DNA of 64,000 nucleotides from Jacaranda mimosifolia (GCA_018894105.1 CM032117.1:709501-773500); one strand, 5' to 3'. Counted from the first letter of the stretch, positions 39,352 to 55,654 are shown. Notes: generated by a model from the letters alone, not told the origin. Numbers and translations: made by a program.

Positions 39352-41084
39352 TTGCTAGGACTGTTCTTGCACATAAAAATACAATGATAGACCCTACCAT
39401 TTCACCGACTAGATATTATTAATTTTCTAGAACTATTTTACAGCAATGCCGAAATGATTCAAGGAACTATATGAAACAAAGCCGAGAATGTTTGACTTAC
39501 CTAGAAGAGATCTGTTTTTGTTTATCAAATAATCTCCTTTTTGGTAGTATGCCAGATGCAGTTTTGATCCCTCAAGCATTTACATCTCTGTATCACTGAG
39601 CAGTCAATATATGGCCGTCTGCATTGCCAGTCTTAAACTGACCACCTATAGCATTGGACCGCTTACTAGGCACTTAATTTCCTCATCTTAATGTCTTTCT
39701 ATTTGTTGAGAAAGATGAGTGGAATAGGTCGGACCTCCATGCCATTTGTCCAGAAAAAAATTGTAAGTGCTCCCTGCCATTTGTTCTAATTTGACTGATT
39801 TCTATATATTTTCATAATATCTCTATTCCTTGTCTCTAGTTAATAGCTTTTTTAGTTCTAATATTTTTTTTTCAACCTCTTGAACTTCTCTTGTTGTTAT
39901 TATATGCCAGATTATTTAAAATTTACAATTTGACCACCGAAAAAGCTTCTATTTACGTGATTTTTCAATCTTTTCTACTAGGTAATCTAGCATTTTTATG
40001 CATGAATATAATAAATATTCACAATTATGTTACAGCTGAGGATCATAAACTACTTGGAAAAATATTTTATAGTTCTAACTTCTTCATTTTATATTCGCAT
40101 CTTACCTTCACAGGTCTGATTTTTATTTGTATATTGTTGAAGTTTTGTCCAGTTTTTGACCTGGAATGGTTAAAGAACGTTGCTAATTGTGGTTCGAAAT
40201 AAATCTATAACCTTATCATGAGGCAGTGCCCTTATTTCATAACATTGGCTGTCAGGTTGGGTTAGTGACGCTTGCCACAGCTTCTTGAACTGGAAGGAGG
40301 CATTTCTTTCAAATAGGTGAAATATAATAAGAAGCACCTTTTTCCTCCCCCAGAATTTTGATGGCATCTTTTTATGCCATGTGGAGTGCATTAGTTTTTG
40401 CACTCATAGTTTTCTGGTTATTTGGACCTCCTTTGTCATAACATGGCTATGATTCTTATTCAACTTGTAGATAGGAAATAATGTTACGCAGCTGCATTGA
40501 AGAGTGTACTGTTACTCTTCCATACCATCACCAACCCAAACCCATCTATCTTTGTTTTTCTATTGTCTTGACATTCTGCCTCCCTCAAAACACCATCTCT
40601 GCACATAAAATGCTCATTTATATTATTGTTGACATCACAGTTCCATCTAGCATGGGGATCCATCTTGGACTGGTTACGTATCCATGCATTCTCAATTTTT
40701 GTTGGTGTGGTATGCAAGAGTTATCTATTTCATTATTTATCTTATATTTTAAGGAACTCAATGTCTTTTTAGTGTTTTGCCATTTGGGTTTCGTGCTTTT
40801 CAAATTTCTCTGCTAGTTATTTTGAAAATATACTGCATGCATGATGTCTATGTGTGGCATAAAAATTGCATGAAGAGTTTATGTCCATTGCTGGCTGCTA
40901 TTATGTTGGTGATGTTGAATGCTACATTGGAGATGCAACATAGCAGTTGCAGAATAAGTAGAGGTATGTGGGTGGGGATGGAAAAGCGCCTTAGGTTTTT
41001 ATATCATTGGGAAGGTTTAAAGTTCTAAGGAGAATTTATCACATTTTGATTTTGTGCATCATTTGGTTTATGGAAAATGAATCA
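39352..41084. other. Spacer within the relic array
   Basis: Mostly unique AT-rich sequence. A weak ABCC-like reading, QVGLVTLATAS, lies near 40253-40290 and may be a diverged copy of the MTLANSFWLL exon. No gene is supported. Confidence 0.45.
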
Positions 41085-41430
41085 AAGGAGAATTAAGAGG
41101 AAAAACATGAGTTCAAGTCACAAAGTTATATCTTCTATCGGAAGTAGATAGAACTCTCCTGGTGCAAGATGGAATGGTGAAAGAGGAAAGAACATCTGAA
41201 GATCTCTCAAACAATGACATTCGATTTCAAAAACTGATTGAAAATTTTTGAAAAATTTAAGAATACGTGGAGAAAAGGAAGACACAGAGAAAAACTAATA
41301 ATGAAACTTCTAAACCTACCGCCATTAGTTTGAAAAATGAGGTGTCTGATGATGCGAATCAAACAAAGAAACAAGAAAGAAAACCAATTTGTTCTCATCC
41401 AGTAGGAAGAATAGCTAGCATGTTTTGATG
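41085..41430 (+). pseudogene. ABCC relic, NBD1-membrane linker, diverged copy
   Basis: Nucleotide-level match to 33037-33350 (for example ATGGTGAAAGAGGAAAGAAC), with many indels. This is an older copy than the 33-kb and 45-kb pair. Confidence 0.75.
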
Positions 41431-42160
41431 AGCTAAGTTTCACATAATGTCTTTCTGGTATGAACTTACTTTTTATTACAAGTTTCCTGGCCTTTTACGA
41501 AATGATATGTCTTGACTTTTCCAAATCCTATTGCATATTCCTTTCTTTGTTCCAGCCAGTTAAAACTTGAGTTCTTTCTTTATGTCTGCATCTCTTGAAC
41601 ATTGTAATGTGAGAATTGGTTAAAAAGAACCAGATGCATGAGAGATATTTAGTGGTTATGAAACATTATTAGTAAAATTGACATCTCTATGCTTGATATA
41701 ATGTGACAGATGTTGTAAATCAAACAGTAAACTGTGGACTACCTGTTCGATCAAAATATTATACAGCTGTGGCAGCTGCAGAGGCTCAACTGTAAGCATT
41801 GGATTTAGTGATTTATTACTTATATTTATCTTTATCTTCGTTTGACCTGCTGCATATACAAAAATGCTTTAGGAGGTTCAAATTATCCTTTGTGTTCAAA
41901 TGGTTTTCAAATTATCCTTCTAATTTCTTATCATGATAATTTACTTTCCTGATGGCTTTTATATCTCCATTTTTGCCTTTTGCCTTCTGGCTTGGCATGT
42001 AATGTGAAACTTAGTATTTACAAGATGTAATGCATGTTGGCTATCGTCTAAGATCAACTCTAGTAAGCAAGTTTTCTGTATCATCTTATGATCTTTTAAT
42101 ACCAATTGGTCTGAGGAATTAAAGACATGCAGTTGTTTATCTTTTTTCGGGTTAATTGAA

Positions 42161-43738
42161 GGTATGCCCAGAAATCATTTGGAAGGCAAAAGAAGGAGAG
42201 GACATGATCGAACTTCTGTCTTTTGTATTATCATTGGCCTATTAGAGGAGAGGTACGTAAATTACAATGTGCTTCTAATAACAATGTGTGGGAAGTAATT
42301 CTGTGCTCAAAATTAGTAGTCAATACTTTTTTGAGTGATTATGGGAAATTCAAGTGAACTTTTTAGTTGTTTAGTTCTTATTTTCTTGTTTACTGTTTTT
42401 CTTTTATAAATCTTAGTTTAACACCATGCCTGGAAATGTAGATAAAGAGTTGAGATCTTTCAAGCCTTCCACATTAATTGAAAATGAAGTTTATGATTGA
42501 AAAACTACATTCAAGTTGACATTCGCTGCCATAATTTTGGATTTTGAATGCTGATACTATATTCGCTTTTGCATTTTTCTTTGTTGATTACCTAATTAAT
42601 TCTAAGAGTGCCAGTTCTAAATAGTATGTAATTTAGTAGTAACTATTTATACATGTAATGTTCATGTCAATTAGAAAAAAATGAGAAGCAGAGATATGTG
42701 AATTACCTTATTGGATGATGTGATCATCTCTTTTCAGTTGCCTTGCAACTAACTTAAATGATGGCTCATGTTTTGCTGGATATTTGTAGCCTCCATAAGG
42801 TTGGAATCAGTCAGGAGTCAGTATTCTTTGAGGGGAGTGCAATTGATGTCTGTGCTAACTGTTGATAAAGACTGAGTCCTTAGTGGTTCTGTTGGATGTG
42901 ACTTATATCTGAATCTACTATTACCTCATTATCATTATATCTGTTACATTAGATTTTGACCTTTTTGAAAAATGCAATACCATTTTGGAAGCAACTTTGA
43001 CCTAATGCAGTTTGTGAAAGAAGTGCATGAAGCTGGTCTCTTCGTGCAGTTGACAATCAGCCCCTATGCTTATGCTGAATGGTACTATGGGTTGGTCTTT
43101 CATTGAGTGTTCTTGACCTGTATCATAGTTCTCTCTGTTATGCATCTTAAAATAAAATGAAATGACTCAGTTTGGTCCATACATATATGCTTTTCTTGCC
43201 ATCTTTCTTCTCGTCTAAATGGGGACTTCCCAGTTTGGTTGCTTTTTATTCCTGGCATACAGTTTTGAACAACAAATAAGCTTTTTAGTACAAATAAGCA
43301 TTTGAAATGTTTGTCCTTTGGTAGTCTCTCAATGAATCAAAGAACAAGATCAAGATATCATGTAAAGCATGTGTGTCATCAATGAAGCATTTTGTTGCAG
43401 AAATAGTTAAGTTGATGAAGGATGAGAATCTATTTGCATCACAAGGAGGGCTTGTTATTCTTTCAAAGGTTGCTTCTTCTTTTGTACTTGGCTGCTTTCG
43501 TATTGAAGAAATTCAAAGTTAATGTTGATGAATCCTGATAAAATCAAAACAATGGTAACAAACTACATAATTTTATTTCCAAGTAATTTACTGGAGAAAT
43601 CCTATATCATTTATACTCTTTATTGGTATTTATAGAGTCCTACATTAATAAATAAATTTTTATGCTGTTCCTTTCTAACCTGTTGATGACTTAGCTTTTG
43701 TTGTTGCGCGCTTTGGCACTTTCCAAAACTATCACATG
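42161..43738 (+). pseudogene. BGAL relic, exons 2-5 and PVEDLAF exon
   Basis: 42161-42252: VCPEIIWKAKEG with tryptophan replaced by cysteine (TGG to TGC) and later stops. 42978-43090: [19 protein letters not shown], frame open, but the acceptor AG has become AA. 43221-43282: PVW region with indels and acceptor AG changed to GG. 43401-43468: EIVKLMKDENLFASQGG. 43664-43738: AVPF, stop, then DDLAFVVARF. The 42161 and 57430 copies share the W to C change, so they descend from an already altered copy. Confidence 0.87.
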
Positions 43739-44281
43739 GCGAGCTTCTTTAGGTGACATCACATAGGTGCAACTTATGACCTGATGAGCACATATCTCTG
43801 AACATTATGACTTCTTTACTATCTTGCCGTAAAGAGCACCTCTGATTAATTCTCACATGCCATGATAAGTTATTATAATTTCATCTCAAATGCCATCTAT
43901 GATTTACCACATGCAATATGTCTTGTAGAACTGCACAGGCCTAGTATCTTTTGCAAGGTAGATGTGTAACTTAATAGCATCAAGGAGTGCCTCCAATATG
44001 CACCAAAGATTTTGGTTATCTATATCTGCAGAGAAAAGACCAGTGCAGAATGATCTGTTGTTCTGTTATATGTATCATTTTGCTGGAAGAGATTGTTGAA
44101 TTTTTGTGCAAAGTATTTATATCCCATAAGAAGTTCTAAGTACTCCATGCCATTTATCTAATTTGTCTAGTTCTTCTTATTGTTTTAATTTCTCTTTTTC
44201 CCTTGTATTGTAGTTTGTAGCTCTTTTACTTCTGATATTCTTTCCAACCTGTTGAGACATTTCATCTCTTATCTATGACGG

Positions 44282-46410
<2,129 letters not shown>

Positions 46411-46827
46411 CGATGTTAGCAAATTCGTAGTTTTTTGGCTATTTGAAACTCCTTTGTCATGACATAGCTAAGTGAGGATATTTATATCTTCGCAACATTT
46501 CACATGTCTGTCTGTCTAGTTGCACAAAATTTGTGATGCCTTTGAGACTTGATGCTTGATAGACCCCAGGAACCAATAATCAGCGTTTAGTTTGAGATTT
46601 GGATTCCAACTGTGCACCTTAGGCTCCTATTGATGGAGTCCTTGGACTGGTCTGAAACAATTTTTCTCAGTTATTTTTCTCTTTAATTGAAGATATTTGG
46701 CATAATTACTATTATTGGCTATCAAAAATTAATAATTTTCTATTGTTTGAACTATCATTCTTCAGAATTGTGAAGCATGGTTTGATGTTCAAGGAGCGGA
46801 ACTATATTCAGTCATGCTCACTGATTT

Positions 46828-46939
46828 ACCAAACAGCAGTTTCAACAAGGCGGCACATAAAAGTATGGCGCTGGTCATCGATGGGAAGTGGATAATCTTG
46901 CAGTCAGGCTCTGTGCATTATCCACCAACTAAGCCAGAA
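46828..46939 (+). pseudogene. BGAL relic, exon 1, third copy
   Basis: ALVIDGKWIILQSGSVHYPP then TKPE, ending at GAA before GTGAG. The frame is open across the exon, but the family TYDHK segment is replaced by NKAAHKSM after an indel. Confidence 0.85.
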
Positions 46940-47373
46940 GTGAGTTGGAATCCTTTTCTTCTTTTGTTTTACTTTCTGATCATTGGTCTGACGAGACCAC
47001 CCGCCCCCTCCCTCCTTTTTCTCTCTTTTTCTTTTTCTAGGTAAGGTAAATTTGTTTAGCATATGCTTTCAGTGAGCAATTTCTATGGAATGTGTACTAG
47101 GTGGTGCAAAATGCTAAATTCTCTATTTCTATAACTTTGTAGATGAGGACACCTTGTCCACTTACAGTTTTGCAAACGGGATAGGGTGTTGCTCAGTTGA
47201 CTTGGAAGTTGTAGATGAAGATATCCTGTCCATTACTCATTTTTTCCCTAATATTAATTGTTCCACTTTCATCCACTGAAATAACGATTCGCATTTACCA
47301 GCATTGGACAGAATCTAATGTTGACTAAGTATTTTATGGTATATTTGACTCCATGTTTCATCTCTTTTTGCAG

Positions 47374-47507
47374 CAAGTATGCCAATCCCTCCATATTTTG
47401 CAGTCAGCTCCTTCCTTATCATTGTTCCACTGGTTCTTCTTTACCAGCAGCTGGGTGTTGCTTCAGTTCTTGGTGCACTAAATGTTGTTCTTCTGCTCCC
47501 CATGCAA
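47374..47507 (+). pseudogene. ABCC relic, first membrane domain, copy 2
   Basis: Exactly the same length as 35202-35335 (134 bases) with the same frame break; reads FLIIVPLVLLYQQLGVA then VLGALNVVLLLPMQ. Confidence 0.85.
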
Positions 47508-47975
47508 GTACGAGATCCTCTTGCTAAGTTTCAGTGTCACTAGTTTTCTTTTTTGCTTTTGTCCTGCAAATCGATTTGATGTGTTTTGTAACTATTGAAC
47601 AAATTAATCTGCCAAACCTAAAGTGATCTCTTTGAGTCGCTCTAAGGAGACTTGTACAATGTGCTTCATTATTACAAGAGAATTTATTATGCCCATGATC
47701 TGCCAGCAAATATAGGGAAGAGAGCCACAACAGAAATGCTACCTCCCTGTTTTAAATAGTGCTAGGTAGCATCAATGTTATCATTCTGGTTGGCAGGTTA
47801 TGGTGATGTTGAAGGTATGTATGATTTGTATTTATATCATACCATTTTATTCACTTGCAGAGGTTTTAGAGAGATATATTATTTATTCTAGCAATTCTGT
47901 CCTTTTAGATATAATTTTTTTTTGCTTCTTGTTTTGTATTTACTTTTTTCTTTTGAGCACAAGTGGATATGAATT

Positions 47976-50515
47976 TTTTATTCTTGTTTCCTTATAATTA
48001 TTTAGATCCAGTAGTCCATAGCCGTGAAGGCTGTTTCTTGAGTTCTCAATTGGCAAATTTCAAATTAATTGCTAGCACTTTTAAATTTAGTTTTCCTTAA
48101 TTTAAGTCACCGCATATTTTTGTTCCTTTTACCTTACATGTATATTTGTTCATCCACAAATTAATGCCTAGTGATCCACCAATATTTAGTTTTTCAATCT
48201 CTCTCTCTTCTAGATATAATGATACTGCAGTAAGTAACAGGTACAGCATGCTATAATCATTCTTTTTTATATTTATTGTTCTTACATTCTTTTTTTTCCT
48301 TTTCCAGCATTCAAGTCCTGGTGTCAGGTATGTTGGCAATATAGTATTCATTTCCCACTCTATACAGATATTGATGGTGATGCCACCTAAGTGCAGTTTA
48401 TTTGCTTCTGCATTATTCTGCATGACTTAGTTTTTAGTTTATGACAGATGATTACATTGGATAATTAGAGGCATTTGTTGCAGGTCTTTTCTGAACTCTG
48501 TCTGAACTCTGTCTGAACATTCTATTACGCAGTCTCCATTCTCTTTTCGGGATTGCCTATATGTAGTTATCCTAATAAACTGTGCTTTACATTCCTGTTG
48601 CCTATAAGCATTAATGGTCCCCAAGATGTCTTTAAGCTCATGCTTGCAAAATGGTGGGCAGGGTATCAGCAAACATTTGGCAGGAAAAAGAAAGGGAGGG
48701 GATGGGAAATGGGTAAGACTCAAATGAAATGATTCACTGGACTAACTGTAGAAATCATATATAAAATGCCTCGTACAGTGTGATGAATATTAAAGCAAAT
48801 TAAAAGGACATTTGAGATTTTTTTTTTTAGCTTCTAATTGCATGCTCATTTTCTAATGTAAGCTTATTCTATCGGATTAACACAATGTAGTTCCTGGGAA
48901 TTTTGATCTGTGCCTTTTTTATTTTCCTCTTTTTCATCACCACACTCCTTTCTATTTTTTCTGGTCTTCGACATAATCTTCTACTTTCATACTTGCTTTT
49001 GTTTTTCCCCTTTAAGTTTATTAGGGAGGTGGTTATTCATGATAGTTTATGCATCTAATGTAATTGTAGATCCACAACAGAGTTCAAGATTGCTTCTCAC
49101 AGTTGGTAAGTTCACCTGGGTATTTTTGGATTCTCTCTATATGGGTACCATTGCCACAAAAAATATTTCAATGCAAATTCTATTAGTTATTTGCCTATAC
49201 AAAGACGTAAAGTTCGCCAATGAAACCCTACCCTCTCTCCTTTCGAATGGCAAAAACCAAAAACTGGAGGGAAAAGGAAAAAGAAGACAAACAAGAAAAA
49301 AACAATATAAAGTGAAAAGGCTTTGGGGGTTTCACTTCCTTATGTTATATTGAATGATTTATGTTCCAGAAATGCAGATTGAAAGAATAACCTTGAACTT
49401 TTGGTGCACTTTCTGTCCTAAGGCATCTTTACCTGGGTTAGCTTTCCATTTTTCTTTAAAATCTTCAGATCCTATGATGTTTTACAAAAAATTGCTCTCA
49501 CTAATTCCTTTTGAAGATTGTCTGAAGCTTGGCATGCTAAAAGGCTTTTGCTAGTTGAAGTAGTGCAAAATTTGTTAGATGAGGGTAATTTGAAAATTTG
49601 TTAGTGAGTTACTCTATACTTTGATTAAGATGGTCTGGATTTTAGATGTTTGGTTTTGGTTTCTTAATTGATTGGTGTAACTTTTGTTATATTTGAAGCT
49701 TTTCAGTTCATTCCATGGCTAAAATATGTACTTAGAAGAGTTCTTCCGTATTCTGGGAATATAAAAACCATCCAACGGCCAATATTGGCAAATTGTATGC
49801 TCTTTTGTTGCATATATTTTACTAGGTAGCTTATGGTGTTTATGCTGTAATTCCTATTGATGCATTATTGTAATGGACATTGATAACATTTTGGATCCCA
49901 CTTTTCCCCAATCACGAACCACTTTCTATAAGTGAAAACTCAAATATAAATAGCCAAAAGCCCAAAACGGGTGTGAAGTTTGTCTAGAGGTTTGGCAAGA
50001 TGTTTATATTTGCAGATCTCTGATAGGGAAGAAGAAATGTGGTTCTATATGTTTCAATTAATTCCAAATTTTTGCATTCCATTTGGTTGCATTTAATGAC
50101 ATAATGATACTACAACAAGTATGGCATTCTAGAATCATTCTTTATTATTTTATCATACGTACATATATTTTTTTTCTTTGCAGCATTCAAGTCCTGGTGT
50201 CAGGACTACTGGCAATATAGTATTCAATTCCCACTCAATACAGCTATTGACGGTGACTTCATGTAAGATATGTTTACTTGCTTCTGCCACATTCTACATG
50301 GCTTAGTCTTTTTAGGTCCCCACAAATATCACATTGGATTGTTATGAGGCATATGTTGCAGGTCTTTTCTGATCTCCGCTTTTGAGCTTCTGTTGAGCAT
50401 TTGGGAAACTTCACAGGATATCAAAGTTTCGATTTGAAAAATAAATGTGATTTCAGACGTCCTTAATATCAAGAGATCATTTGCATCTTTCTTGCAAAAT
50501 GAAGCTTTTTCTTGC
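47976..50515. other. Spacer with a small local duplication
   Basis: No gene is supported. The segments 48290-48480 and 50170-50360 are direct copies containing CATTCAAGTCCTGGTGTCAG and preceded by a pyrimidine tract and CAG, so they may be a decayed exon, family unknown. A third partial copy of the flank lies at 51300-51420. The 147-codon frame at 48910-49353 is a low-complexity T-rich stretch followed by an A-rich one. Confidence 0.5.
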
Positions 50516-51079
50516 AAAAATAGTTAACATGATATAGGATGAGAATCTATTTGCATCACAAGGAGGGGAGGGCCAGTGATTCTTTCAAAGGTTGCTTCTT
50601 TTTTTGTACTTGGATTCCTTTATATGGAAGAAGTTCTTCATGAACTTTTGAAGCCAATTCATGCTGTGGAACCTTGATGAGATCAGAACAATGGTAGATG
50701 GTAACAGGCTACATAATTTTGTTCCTGAGTAATTTATTGGAGAAATCCTATGTTATCTATACTCTTTATTGGTCATTATGGAGTCGTACACTAACATATA
50801 AATTTTTGGTTTCTTGCATTTGGAGGTGCTGTTCCTCTTCAACCTCCTGAAGACTTAGCTTTTGCTGTTGTGCGCTTTCCTAAAATATTACATTGCGAGC
50901 TTCATTAGGTGAGATCACCTATGTGCAACTTTTGACCTGATAAACACATATCTCTGAACATTATGACTTCTTTCCTATATACTTCTTGCAGTATTTTGGT
51001 GGTACCAACTTCAGTAAAACAACAGGAAGACCTTTGATTGCAACTAGTTATGACTATGATACGCCCATTAATGAGTATG
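50516..51079 (+). pseudogene. BGAL relic, exon 5, PVEDLAF and FGGTNF exons
   Basis: 50516-50590: exon 5 with a lost acceptor (GCAG to GCAA) and an in-frame TAG. 50819-50901: FGGAVPLQPPEDLAFAVVRF, then frame loss. 50992-51079: [20 protein letters not shown] then [10 protein letters not shown], open and ending at a GT donor; this is the best-kept BGAL exon in the array and still has the conserved GGTNF and SYDYD motifs. Confidence 0.87.
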
Positions 51080-54000
51080 GTACACTTTCCAAAGTAGTTA
51101 GTGTCACATCATAATTTGCTAATACATGCCATTCATGACAAACTGCACCAGTTATTTGCCCAAAAAAAAAATAGTATAGCAATGAATATTAAGCAGAGGA
51201 TTCTATTTGTATTTATTGGAGCAGTGTTTTATATTCATTCCTGCAATTTCTTGTCCAAAGTAAAGAAATATACATGAGAGGTTTTGGAAAAGGCTTTTCT
51301 TTCTGCCTAATTCTGCATGACTTAGTCTTTCTAGGTCTCCACTAATATCACATTGGATTTTTATGAGGCATATGTTGCAGGTCTTTTTTGAACTCTGCTT
51401 TTGAGTTTCTATTGCTTCACTCCGATGCTTTTGAGCTTATTGCATTCACTCATGCTTGTGGGAAATCCTTTATAAGAAGATTAATATGTCAAATTTCATA
51501 TACTAGATACTTGAAGTTGTTAAAAAGGTTCAACAACACCTTGAATATTTTTGTTCTTTAGTAATATCTATGACGATTTCAATATCTTTTGAGTTTTTAG
51601 GCCTAAGAATGAGATTTTCTATTAGTTAGGAGTAGTTAACCATGTTTTGCACCTGATATGCCACTTGTTGACAAATTATCTTATTGACAAATTCCTGCAA
51701 CTTAGCATCTTCTTAATTGATATTAACTTGTTACTCTGCAATTCTCTAGGTTTATTTTTCTAACAATAAAAATCATTTGCCATACAATATTACCACTTAT
51801 CCTCTATCTAAAATGTTGCAGCCCGAAATTTTAAGGAGACAATGTGTTCTAGTGAGAAAAATTAGCACTGTCTTGCCTAGATCACAAAAGGGTGAATGAT
51901 CCGCAAGGTCTTGAAAAAAAAAAAATTCTTCCTTTTCTGTGTTTTATGTTCATTGCCTATTTCCAAGTTTATTAGGTAGGCTTTAAGTTTTGTCGAAGGT
52001 ATAGTTTCTTTTGTTGATGCAAGTTCACTTGCGTATCTACCATCGGGGATTTAGGCCAAATGGTTACTGTTGTAACTTGGAAACAACTGAAGAAGGCTTT
52101 ACCAAGACTTCTGCCACTATTTTGAAATCGTAAGCTCTATTTGTTTTTCCATATTATTCTTTTTAGAAGCTAGAACCATTTGCAAGTAAATACTAGAGGT
52201 GTATGTCCAACAGATTTATGTGAAATCTGTGAAAAAGGTCGTCTTTTGATAACCATTTTTTTTTTTGATAGGTACCTTAGTTATTACAAAGATTATGGAT
52301 ATACAATTATGTCCTTGGACATGCTCTGCAGCTATTTGCAAGTTACTCTATTCAGTGGAGAGGATGGAAAAAGTTAAGCAGAACAGCTACCGCATATCTT
52401 GAGACAGATTGATCCATATGTTTCCTCCTCTATAGAGTATCAAAGGAAAAGTGTTTGTCTTGTGGCTTATGGAGATGCTTCATAAGTTCTGGACTATATG
52501 TGTCAGTGGATATTGTTAACTTGCACTCACAACAAACAAATTACCACGCTTCAAGTGTCAATTTTTCCCGTTTACCGTGTTAGTACTTTTCTCTCTTGCT
52601 CCAGCGCTCTCTCTTTCCAGTTTCATATATCAAGCTTTGCAATTTCTTTTATTGTCAAATGCGTTTGTTTCCCTCGGTCATGATGCTTTGTATTTTCCAT
52701 GCTACACTGATACAAATCTTGAAGTTAGAGAAACCTGGAATGTGATTTGATGAACATCTTATCTTGTTCTACTTAGTTTGTATCACCATAAAATCTATAT
52801 GAACAAACATGGCAGGGTTGGGGTTGATTAGTTTATTTATCTTGATCAACTATTGGTTCTTTTCTGATAGTACATTATGCTATCGTCTTAATTATTTATT
52901 TTGACATTGCCCTCTACCTGCTGATTCCTCATTTATTTGTCAGTATATCATCCATTACTGAGGTATGCAAACTCTAGTTTTGGACTTGATATTGAATTGT
53001 GTTAACTGCTAGGATGTTATTGCTTTCTCGAGGAGTCTAAGTCAAATATGAACTTTCTTCTGATACTTGTTTACTTTTTCAATTCTTGAAATGCAGCAAG
53101 GCAGCATAGCTTTTTTAGCTCTAAACTTATGTTTCCACAATTTGGGATTAACTTTTTGCATTTCTACTTTTGTATATAGGCGGTGTACCTTGATCAATCA
53201 AAGGTATTTAACAGGGTTATTTCTTCCATTTGCATACTATTCACTAAGGATGAGGTAAAACTTAAATATTTTAATTCTCTATGTGCATGTTCGTACTTTT
53301 TGAGATAGTCAAAACATTTTGACAAGCTATCTAATCTCATTTCATCTCCATTAACTTTGCCCAGCTTGTTGCTGCCCTACATGTTTGCTCAACAACTATA
53401 TGAATTTCTTATGGATTGGCTTTGTGTGTTTATTATTTGTGTCTTGTTTAAGTGGACATACTTCAAGGTGTGCTCATGCTTGGATGAATTACTCATGAAT
53501 TAAAATAGAAGGCTTTTCTTCAAGTAGATTAATTTAATAGGTTTAAGTGACTTTTGGTTGATACCTGCTTCTGTTTAATGTTTCATATGGTTTGTGAGTA
53601 AAATAGGTGCTATTTAATTTCCATATTGATTTCTATCTTCATTGTTGCTTATGTTGAAATGTAGAGAAATTGTTAGGCATCATTTGTATGGGTCTTAAAG
53701 CAGCAATTGAATTAGAAAATCTTTATACCACATGACTCAGCTTGTGGAAGGTCAAATTTTGAACACAGATTCCTGGCTAAGTTTGAAAGATTCAAAATTC
53801 TAGGAATGTTAGATCTGTTTAAAGTTACATCAACCTTATTCAAGTTGAGATACTAGGGGAACATTACAAAATAAAAGTAGAAAAAGTGAGACCGTATCAG
53901 TCAAGTTGACAACTTTTGTCTTCTTTGTAATCTCTCTTTATCTTAATATAAGTTTGTTCTACAATCTCAAGTGCATGGGAAAAATAGAAGTCCCTGAAGA

Positions 54001-55117
54001 AGTCCTCTTACTGCATGAGCTACATGGTCATGTTACAGCATCAATTGTTCAGACAATGGAATTATTATATCTGGAATTCTTGGTTGCTATCTTTGCTGAT
54101 TGGTTTATTCTCCACTTGCTCCACTTGGGTGAAAATCCTGACATGAAATAATAATTTATACAGTTGCAAATTGTTCTTGGCCGTATAGCTTATCTTACTC
54201 TTATTATGTTGTTTAACAATGTATGTTACCACATGTATAGGCCTGCGCACCAACACTTTGACAATGAAATGTGCAACAGAAGCTATGGACTACCACGAAC
54301 AAGTAAGGTGCTTGAAGTTGACATGGTTGGAAGAATTTTCTTCGCTTGCTGAGCCTGGTTGAGCAAGTTGCTAAATGAAAAGACCTCCATTTTGACCAGA
54401 ATAAAAATCTCATTTCTAGCACAGAGCGATTGCAAAACATACTAAAATGATCAAAGTGTTCTAGAAAGAGTCAGCCCAGATGTATATAACGGTGAATTTC
54501 CCTCTTTACTTTTCTTAGTATCCATTCTTTTTCCGTTGGTACTCAATAGCGGATGATCATTCTTTAAAATAAGATTTGTTCTAGTATGGTGTCATTGGGT
54601 TATTATAGTGATTTGGCAAGTGATGTGAGAATAATTGTCATAATCTCCCTGCACCAATCTCCATCTTTGTTGTGGCAATCCATGCCTTTGGCTTGGTCTA
54701 TTTTTGCTAGGCCAAGTACTTTCATATAATGTTTTTTGCCCTTCTGTTCTGATAAAGCTAAGTCTGAAGAAACTACTAAAGAACTTACTAACCAGTGCAA
54801 CAATGACTTAATTTATTTATTTCTAAGTGCTTGATTAGGCTATTTCTAATCTGGCTCATGCGTTAACCTATTCCCTTCTGATGATGTTCCCCCATATGAA
54901 AAGAAAATGGCAACAAAGACAAAAAATCTCTAGTTCTGATCTTTAACAGTTATCCTTAGGCTCATCAAAGAAAGTTGATTGTCACTGCATTTTAGTATTA
55001 ACATCTCTATTTTGGCTCTAGCCCTCTTGCCACTATTGAGTTAGTTCTGATAACATATGTTTATTCATTTTCTCCTTACTGCTAAATTTAATGGAAGCTC
55101 TTTCTCTCTTTCTAGCG
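51080..55117. other. Spacer without a recognised gene
   Basis: About 4 kb of AT-rich sequence. Short open stretches, such as one near 52270-52375 (SYYKDYGYTIMSLDML) and one near 54241-54352 (RPAHQHFDNEMCNRSYGL), may be decayed exons, but I cannot assign them. Confidence 0.45.
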
Positions 55118-55370
55118 CTTTCTTTGGTTAGAAGAATTTGATTGATGATATTGTTATATTTTACAAATGCATCAAAAACCAGCCAAAGGGCAATGATTGT
55201 TGCCCCCAGAGGTATGTGAAGCTTCCCTATTTGCACAATGATGTTGGTAGTCATGGATTTTATTTTAAGAACATATAAATTTGAGATCATACTATATGTG
55301 AAATGCGTACAAGTTATGAGAACTTAGGACACAAGTTGTAGTTTTCTTGCACTTGTAATGGATTAAAAAT
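55118..55370. repeat. Local tandem duplication, unit 1
   Basis: Matches 55402-55654 at an offset of 284 bases, roughly 90 percent by eye. Both units carry a minus-strand frame with TIIALWLVFD and KYNN motifs; not recognised. Confidence 0.85.
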
Positions 55371-55401
55371 CCCTCCCTCCATCCCTCCCCTTCCTTTAGC
55401 C

Positions 55402-55654
55402 CTTTCTTTGGTTAGAAAAATTTGATTGATGACATTGTTATATTTTACAAATACATCGAAAACTAGCCAAAGGGCAATGATGGTTGCCACCAGAGGTACG
55501 TGAAGCTTCCCTATTTTCACAATAATGTTGATAGTCACGGATTTTCTTTTAAGAGCATATAAATTTGAGATCATACCATATGTGAAATGTGTACAAGTTA
55601 TGAGAACTTAGGACACAAGTGGTAGTTTTCTTGCGCTTCTAATGGATTAAAAAT
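55402..55654. repeat. Local tandem duplication, unit 2
   Basis: Second unit; many of the base differences from unit 1 change the peptide, so there is no sign that the shared frame is under selection. Confidence 0.85.

Noticed and set aside
40484..40717. Minus-strand frame as a retrotransposon gag or hypothetical gene
   Set aside because: No known motif, no terminal repeats nearby, and it lies in spacer of the relic array.
48910..49353. 147-codon open frame as a gene
   Set aside because: It is a T-rich low-complexity run followed by a lysine-rich stretch with no domain, and it lies in spacer DNA.
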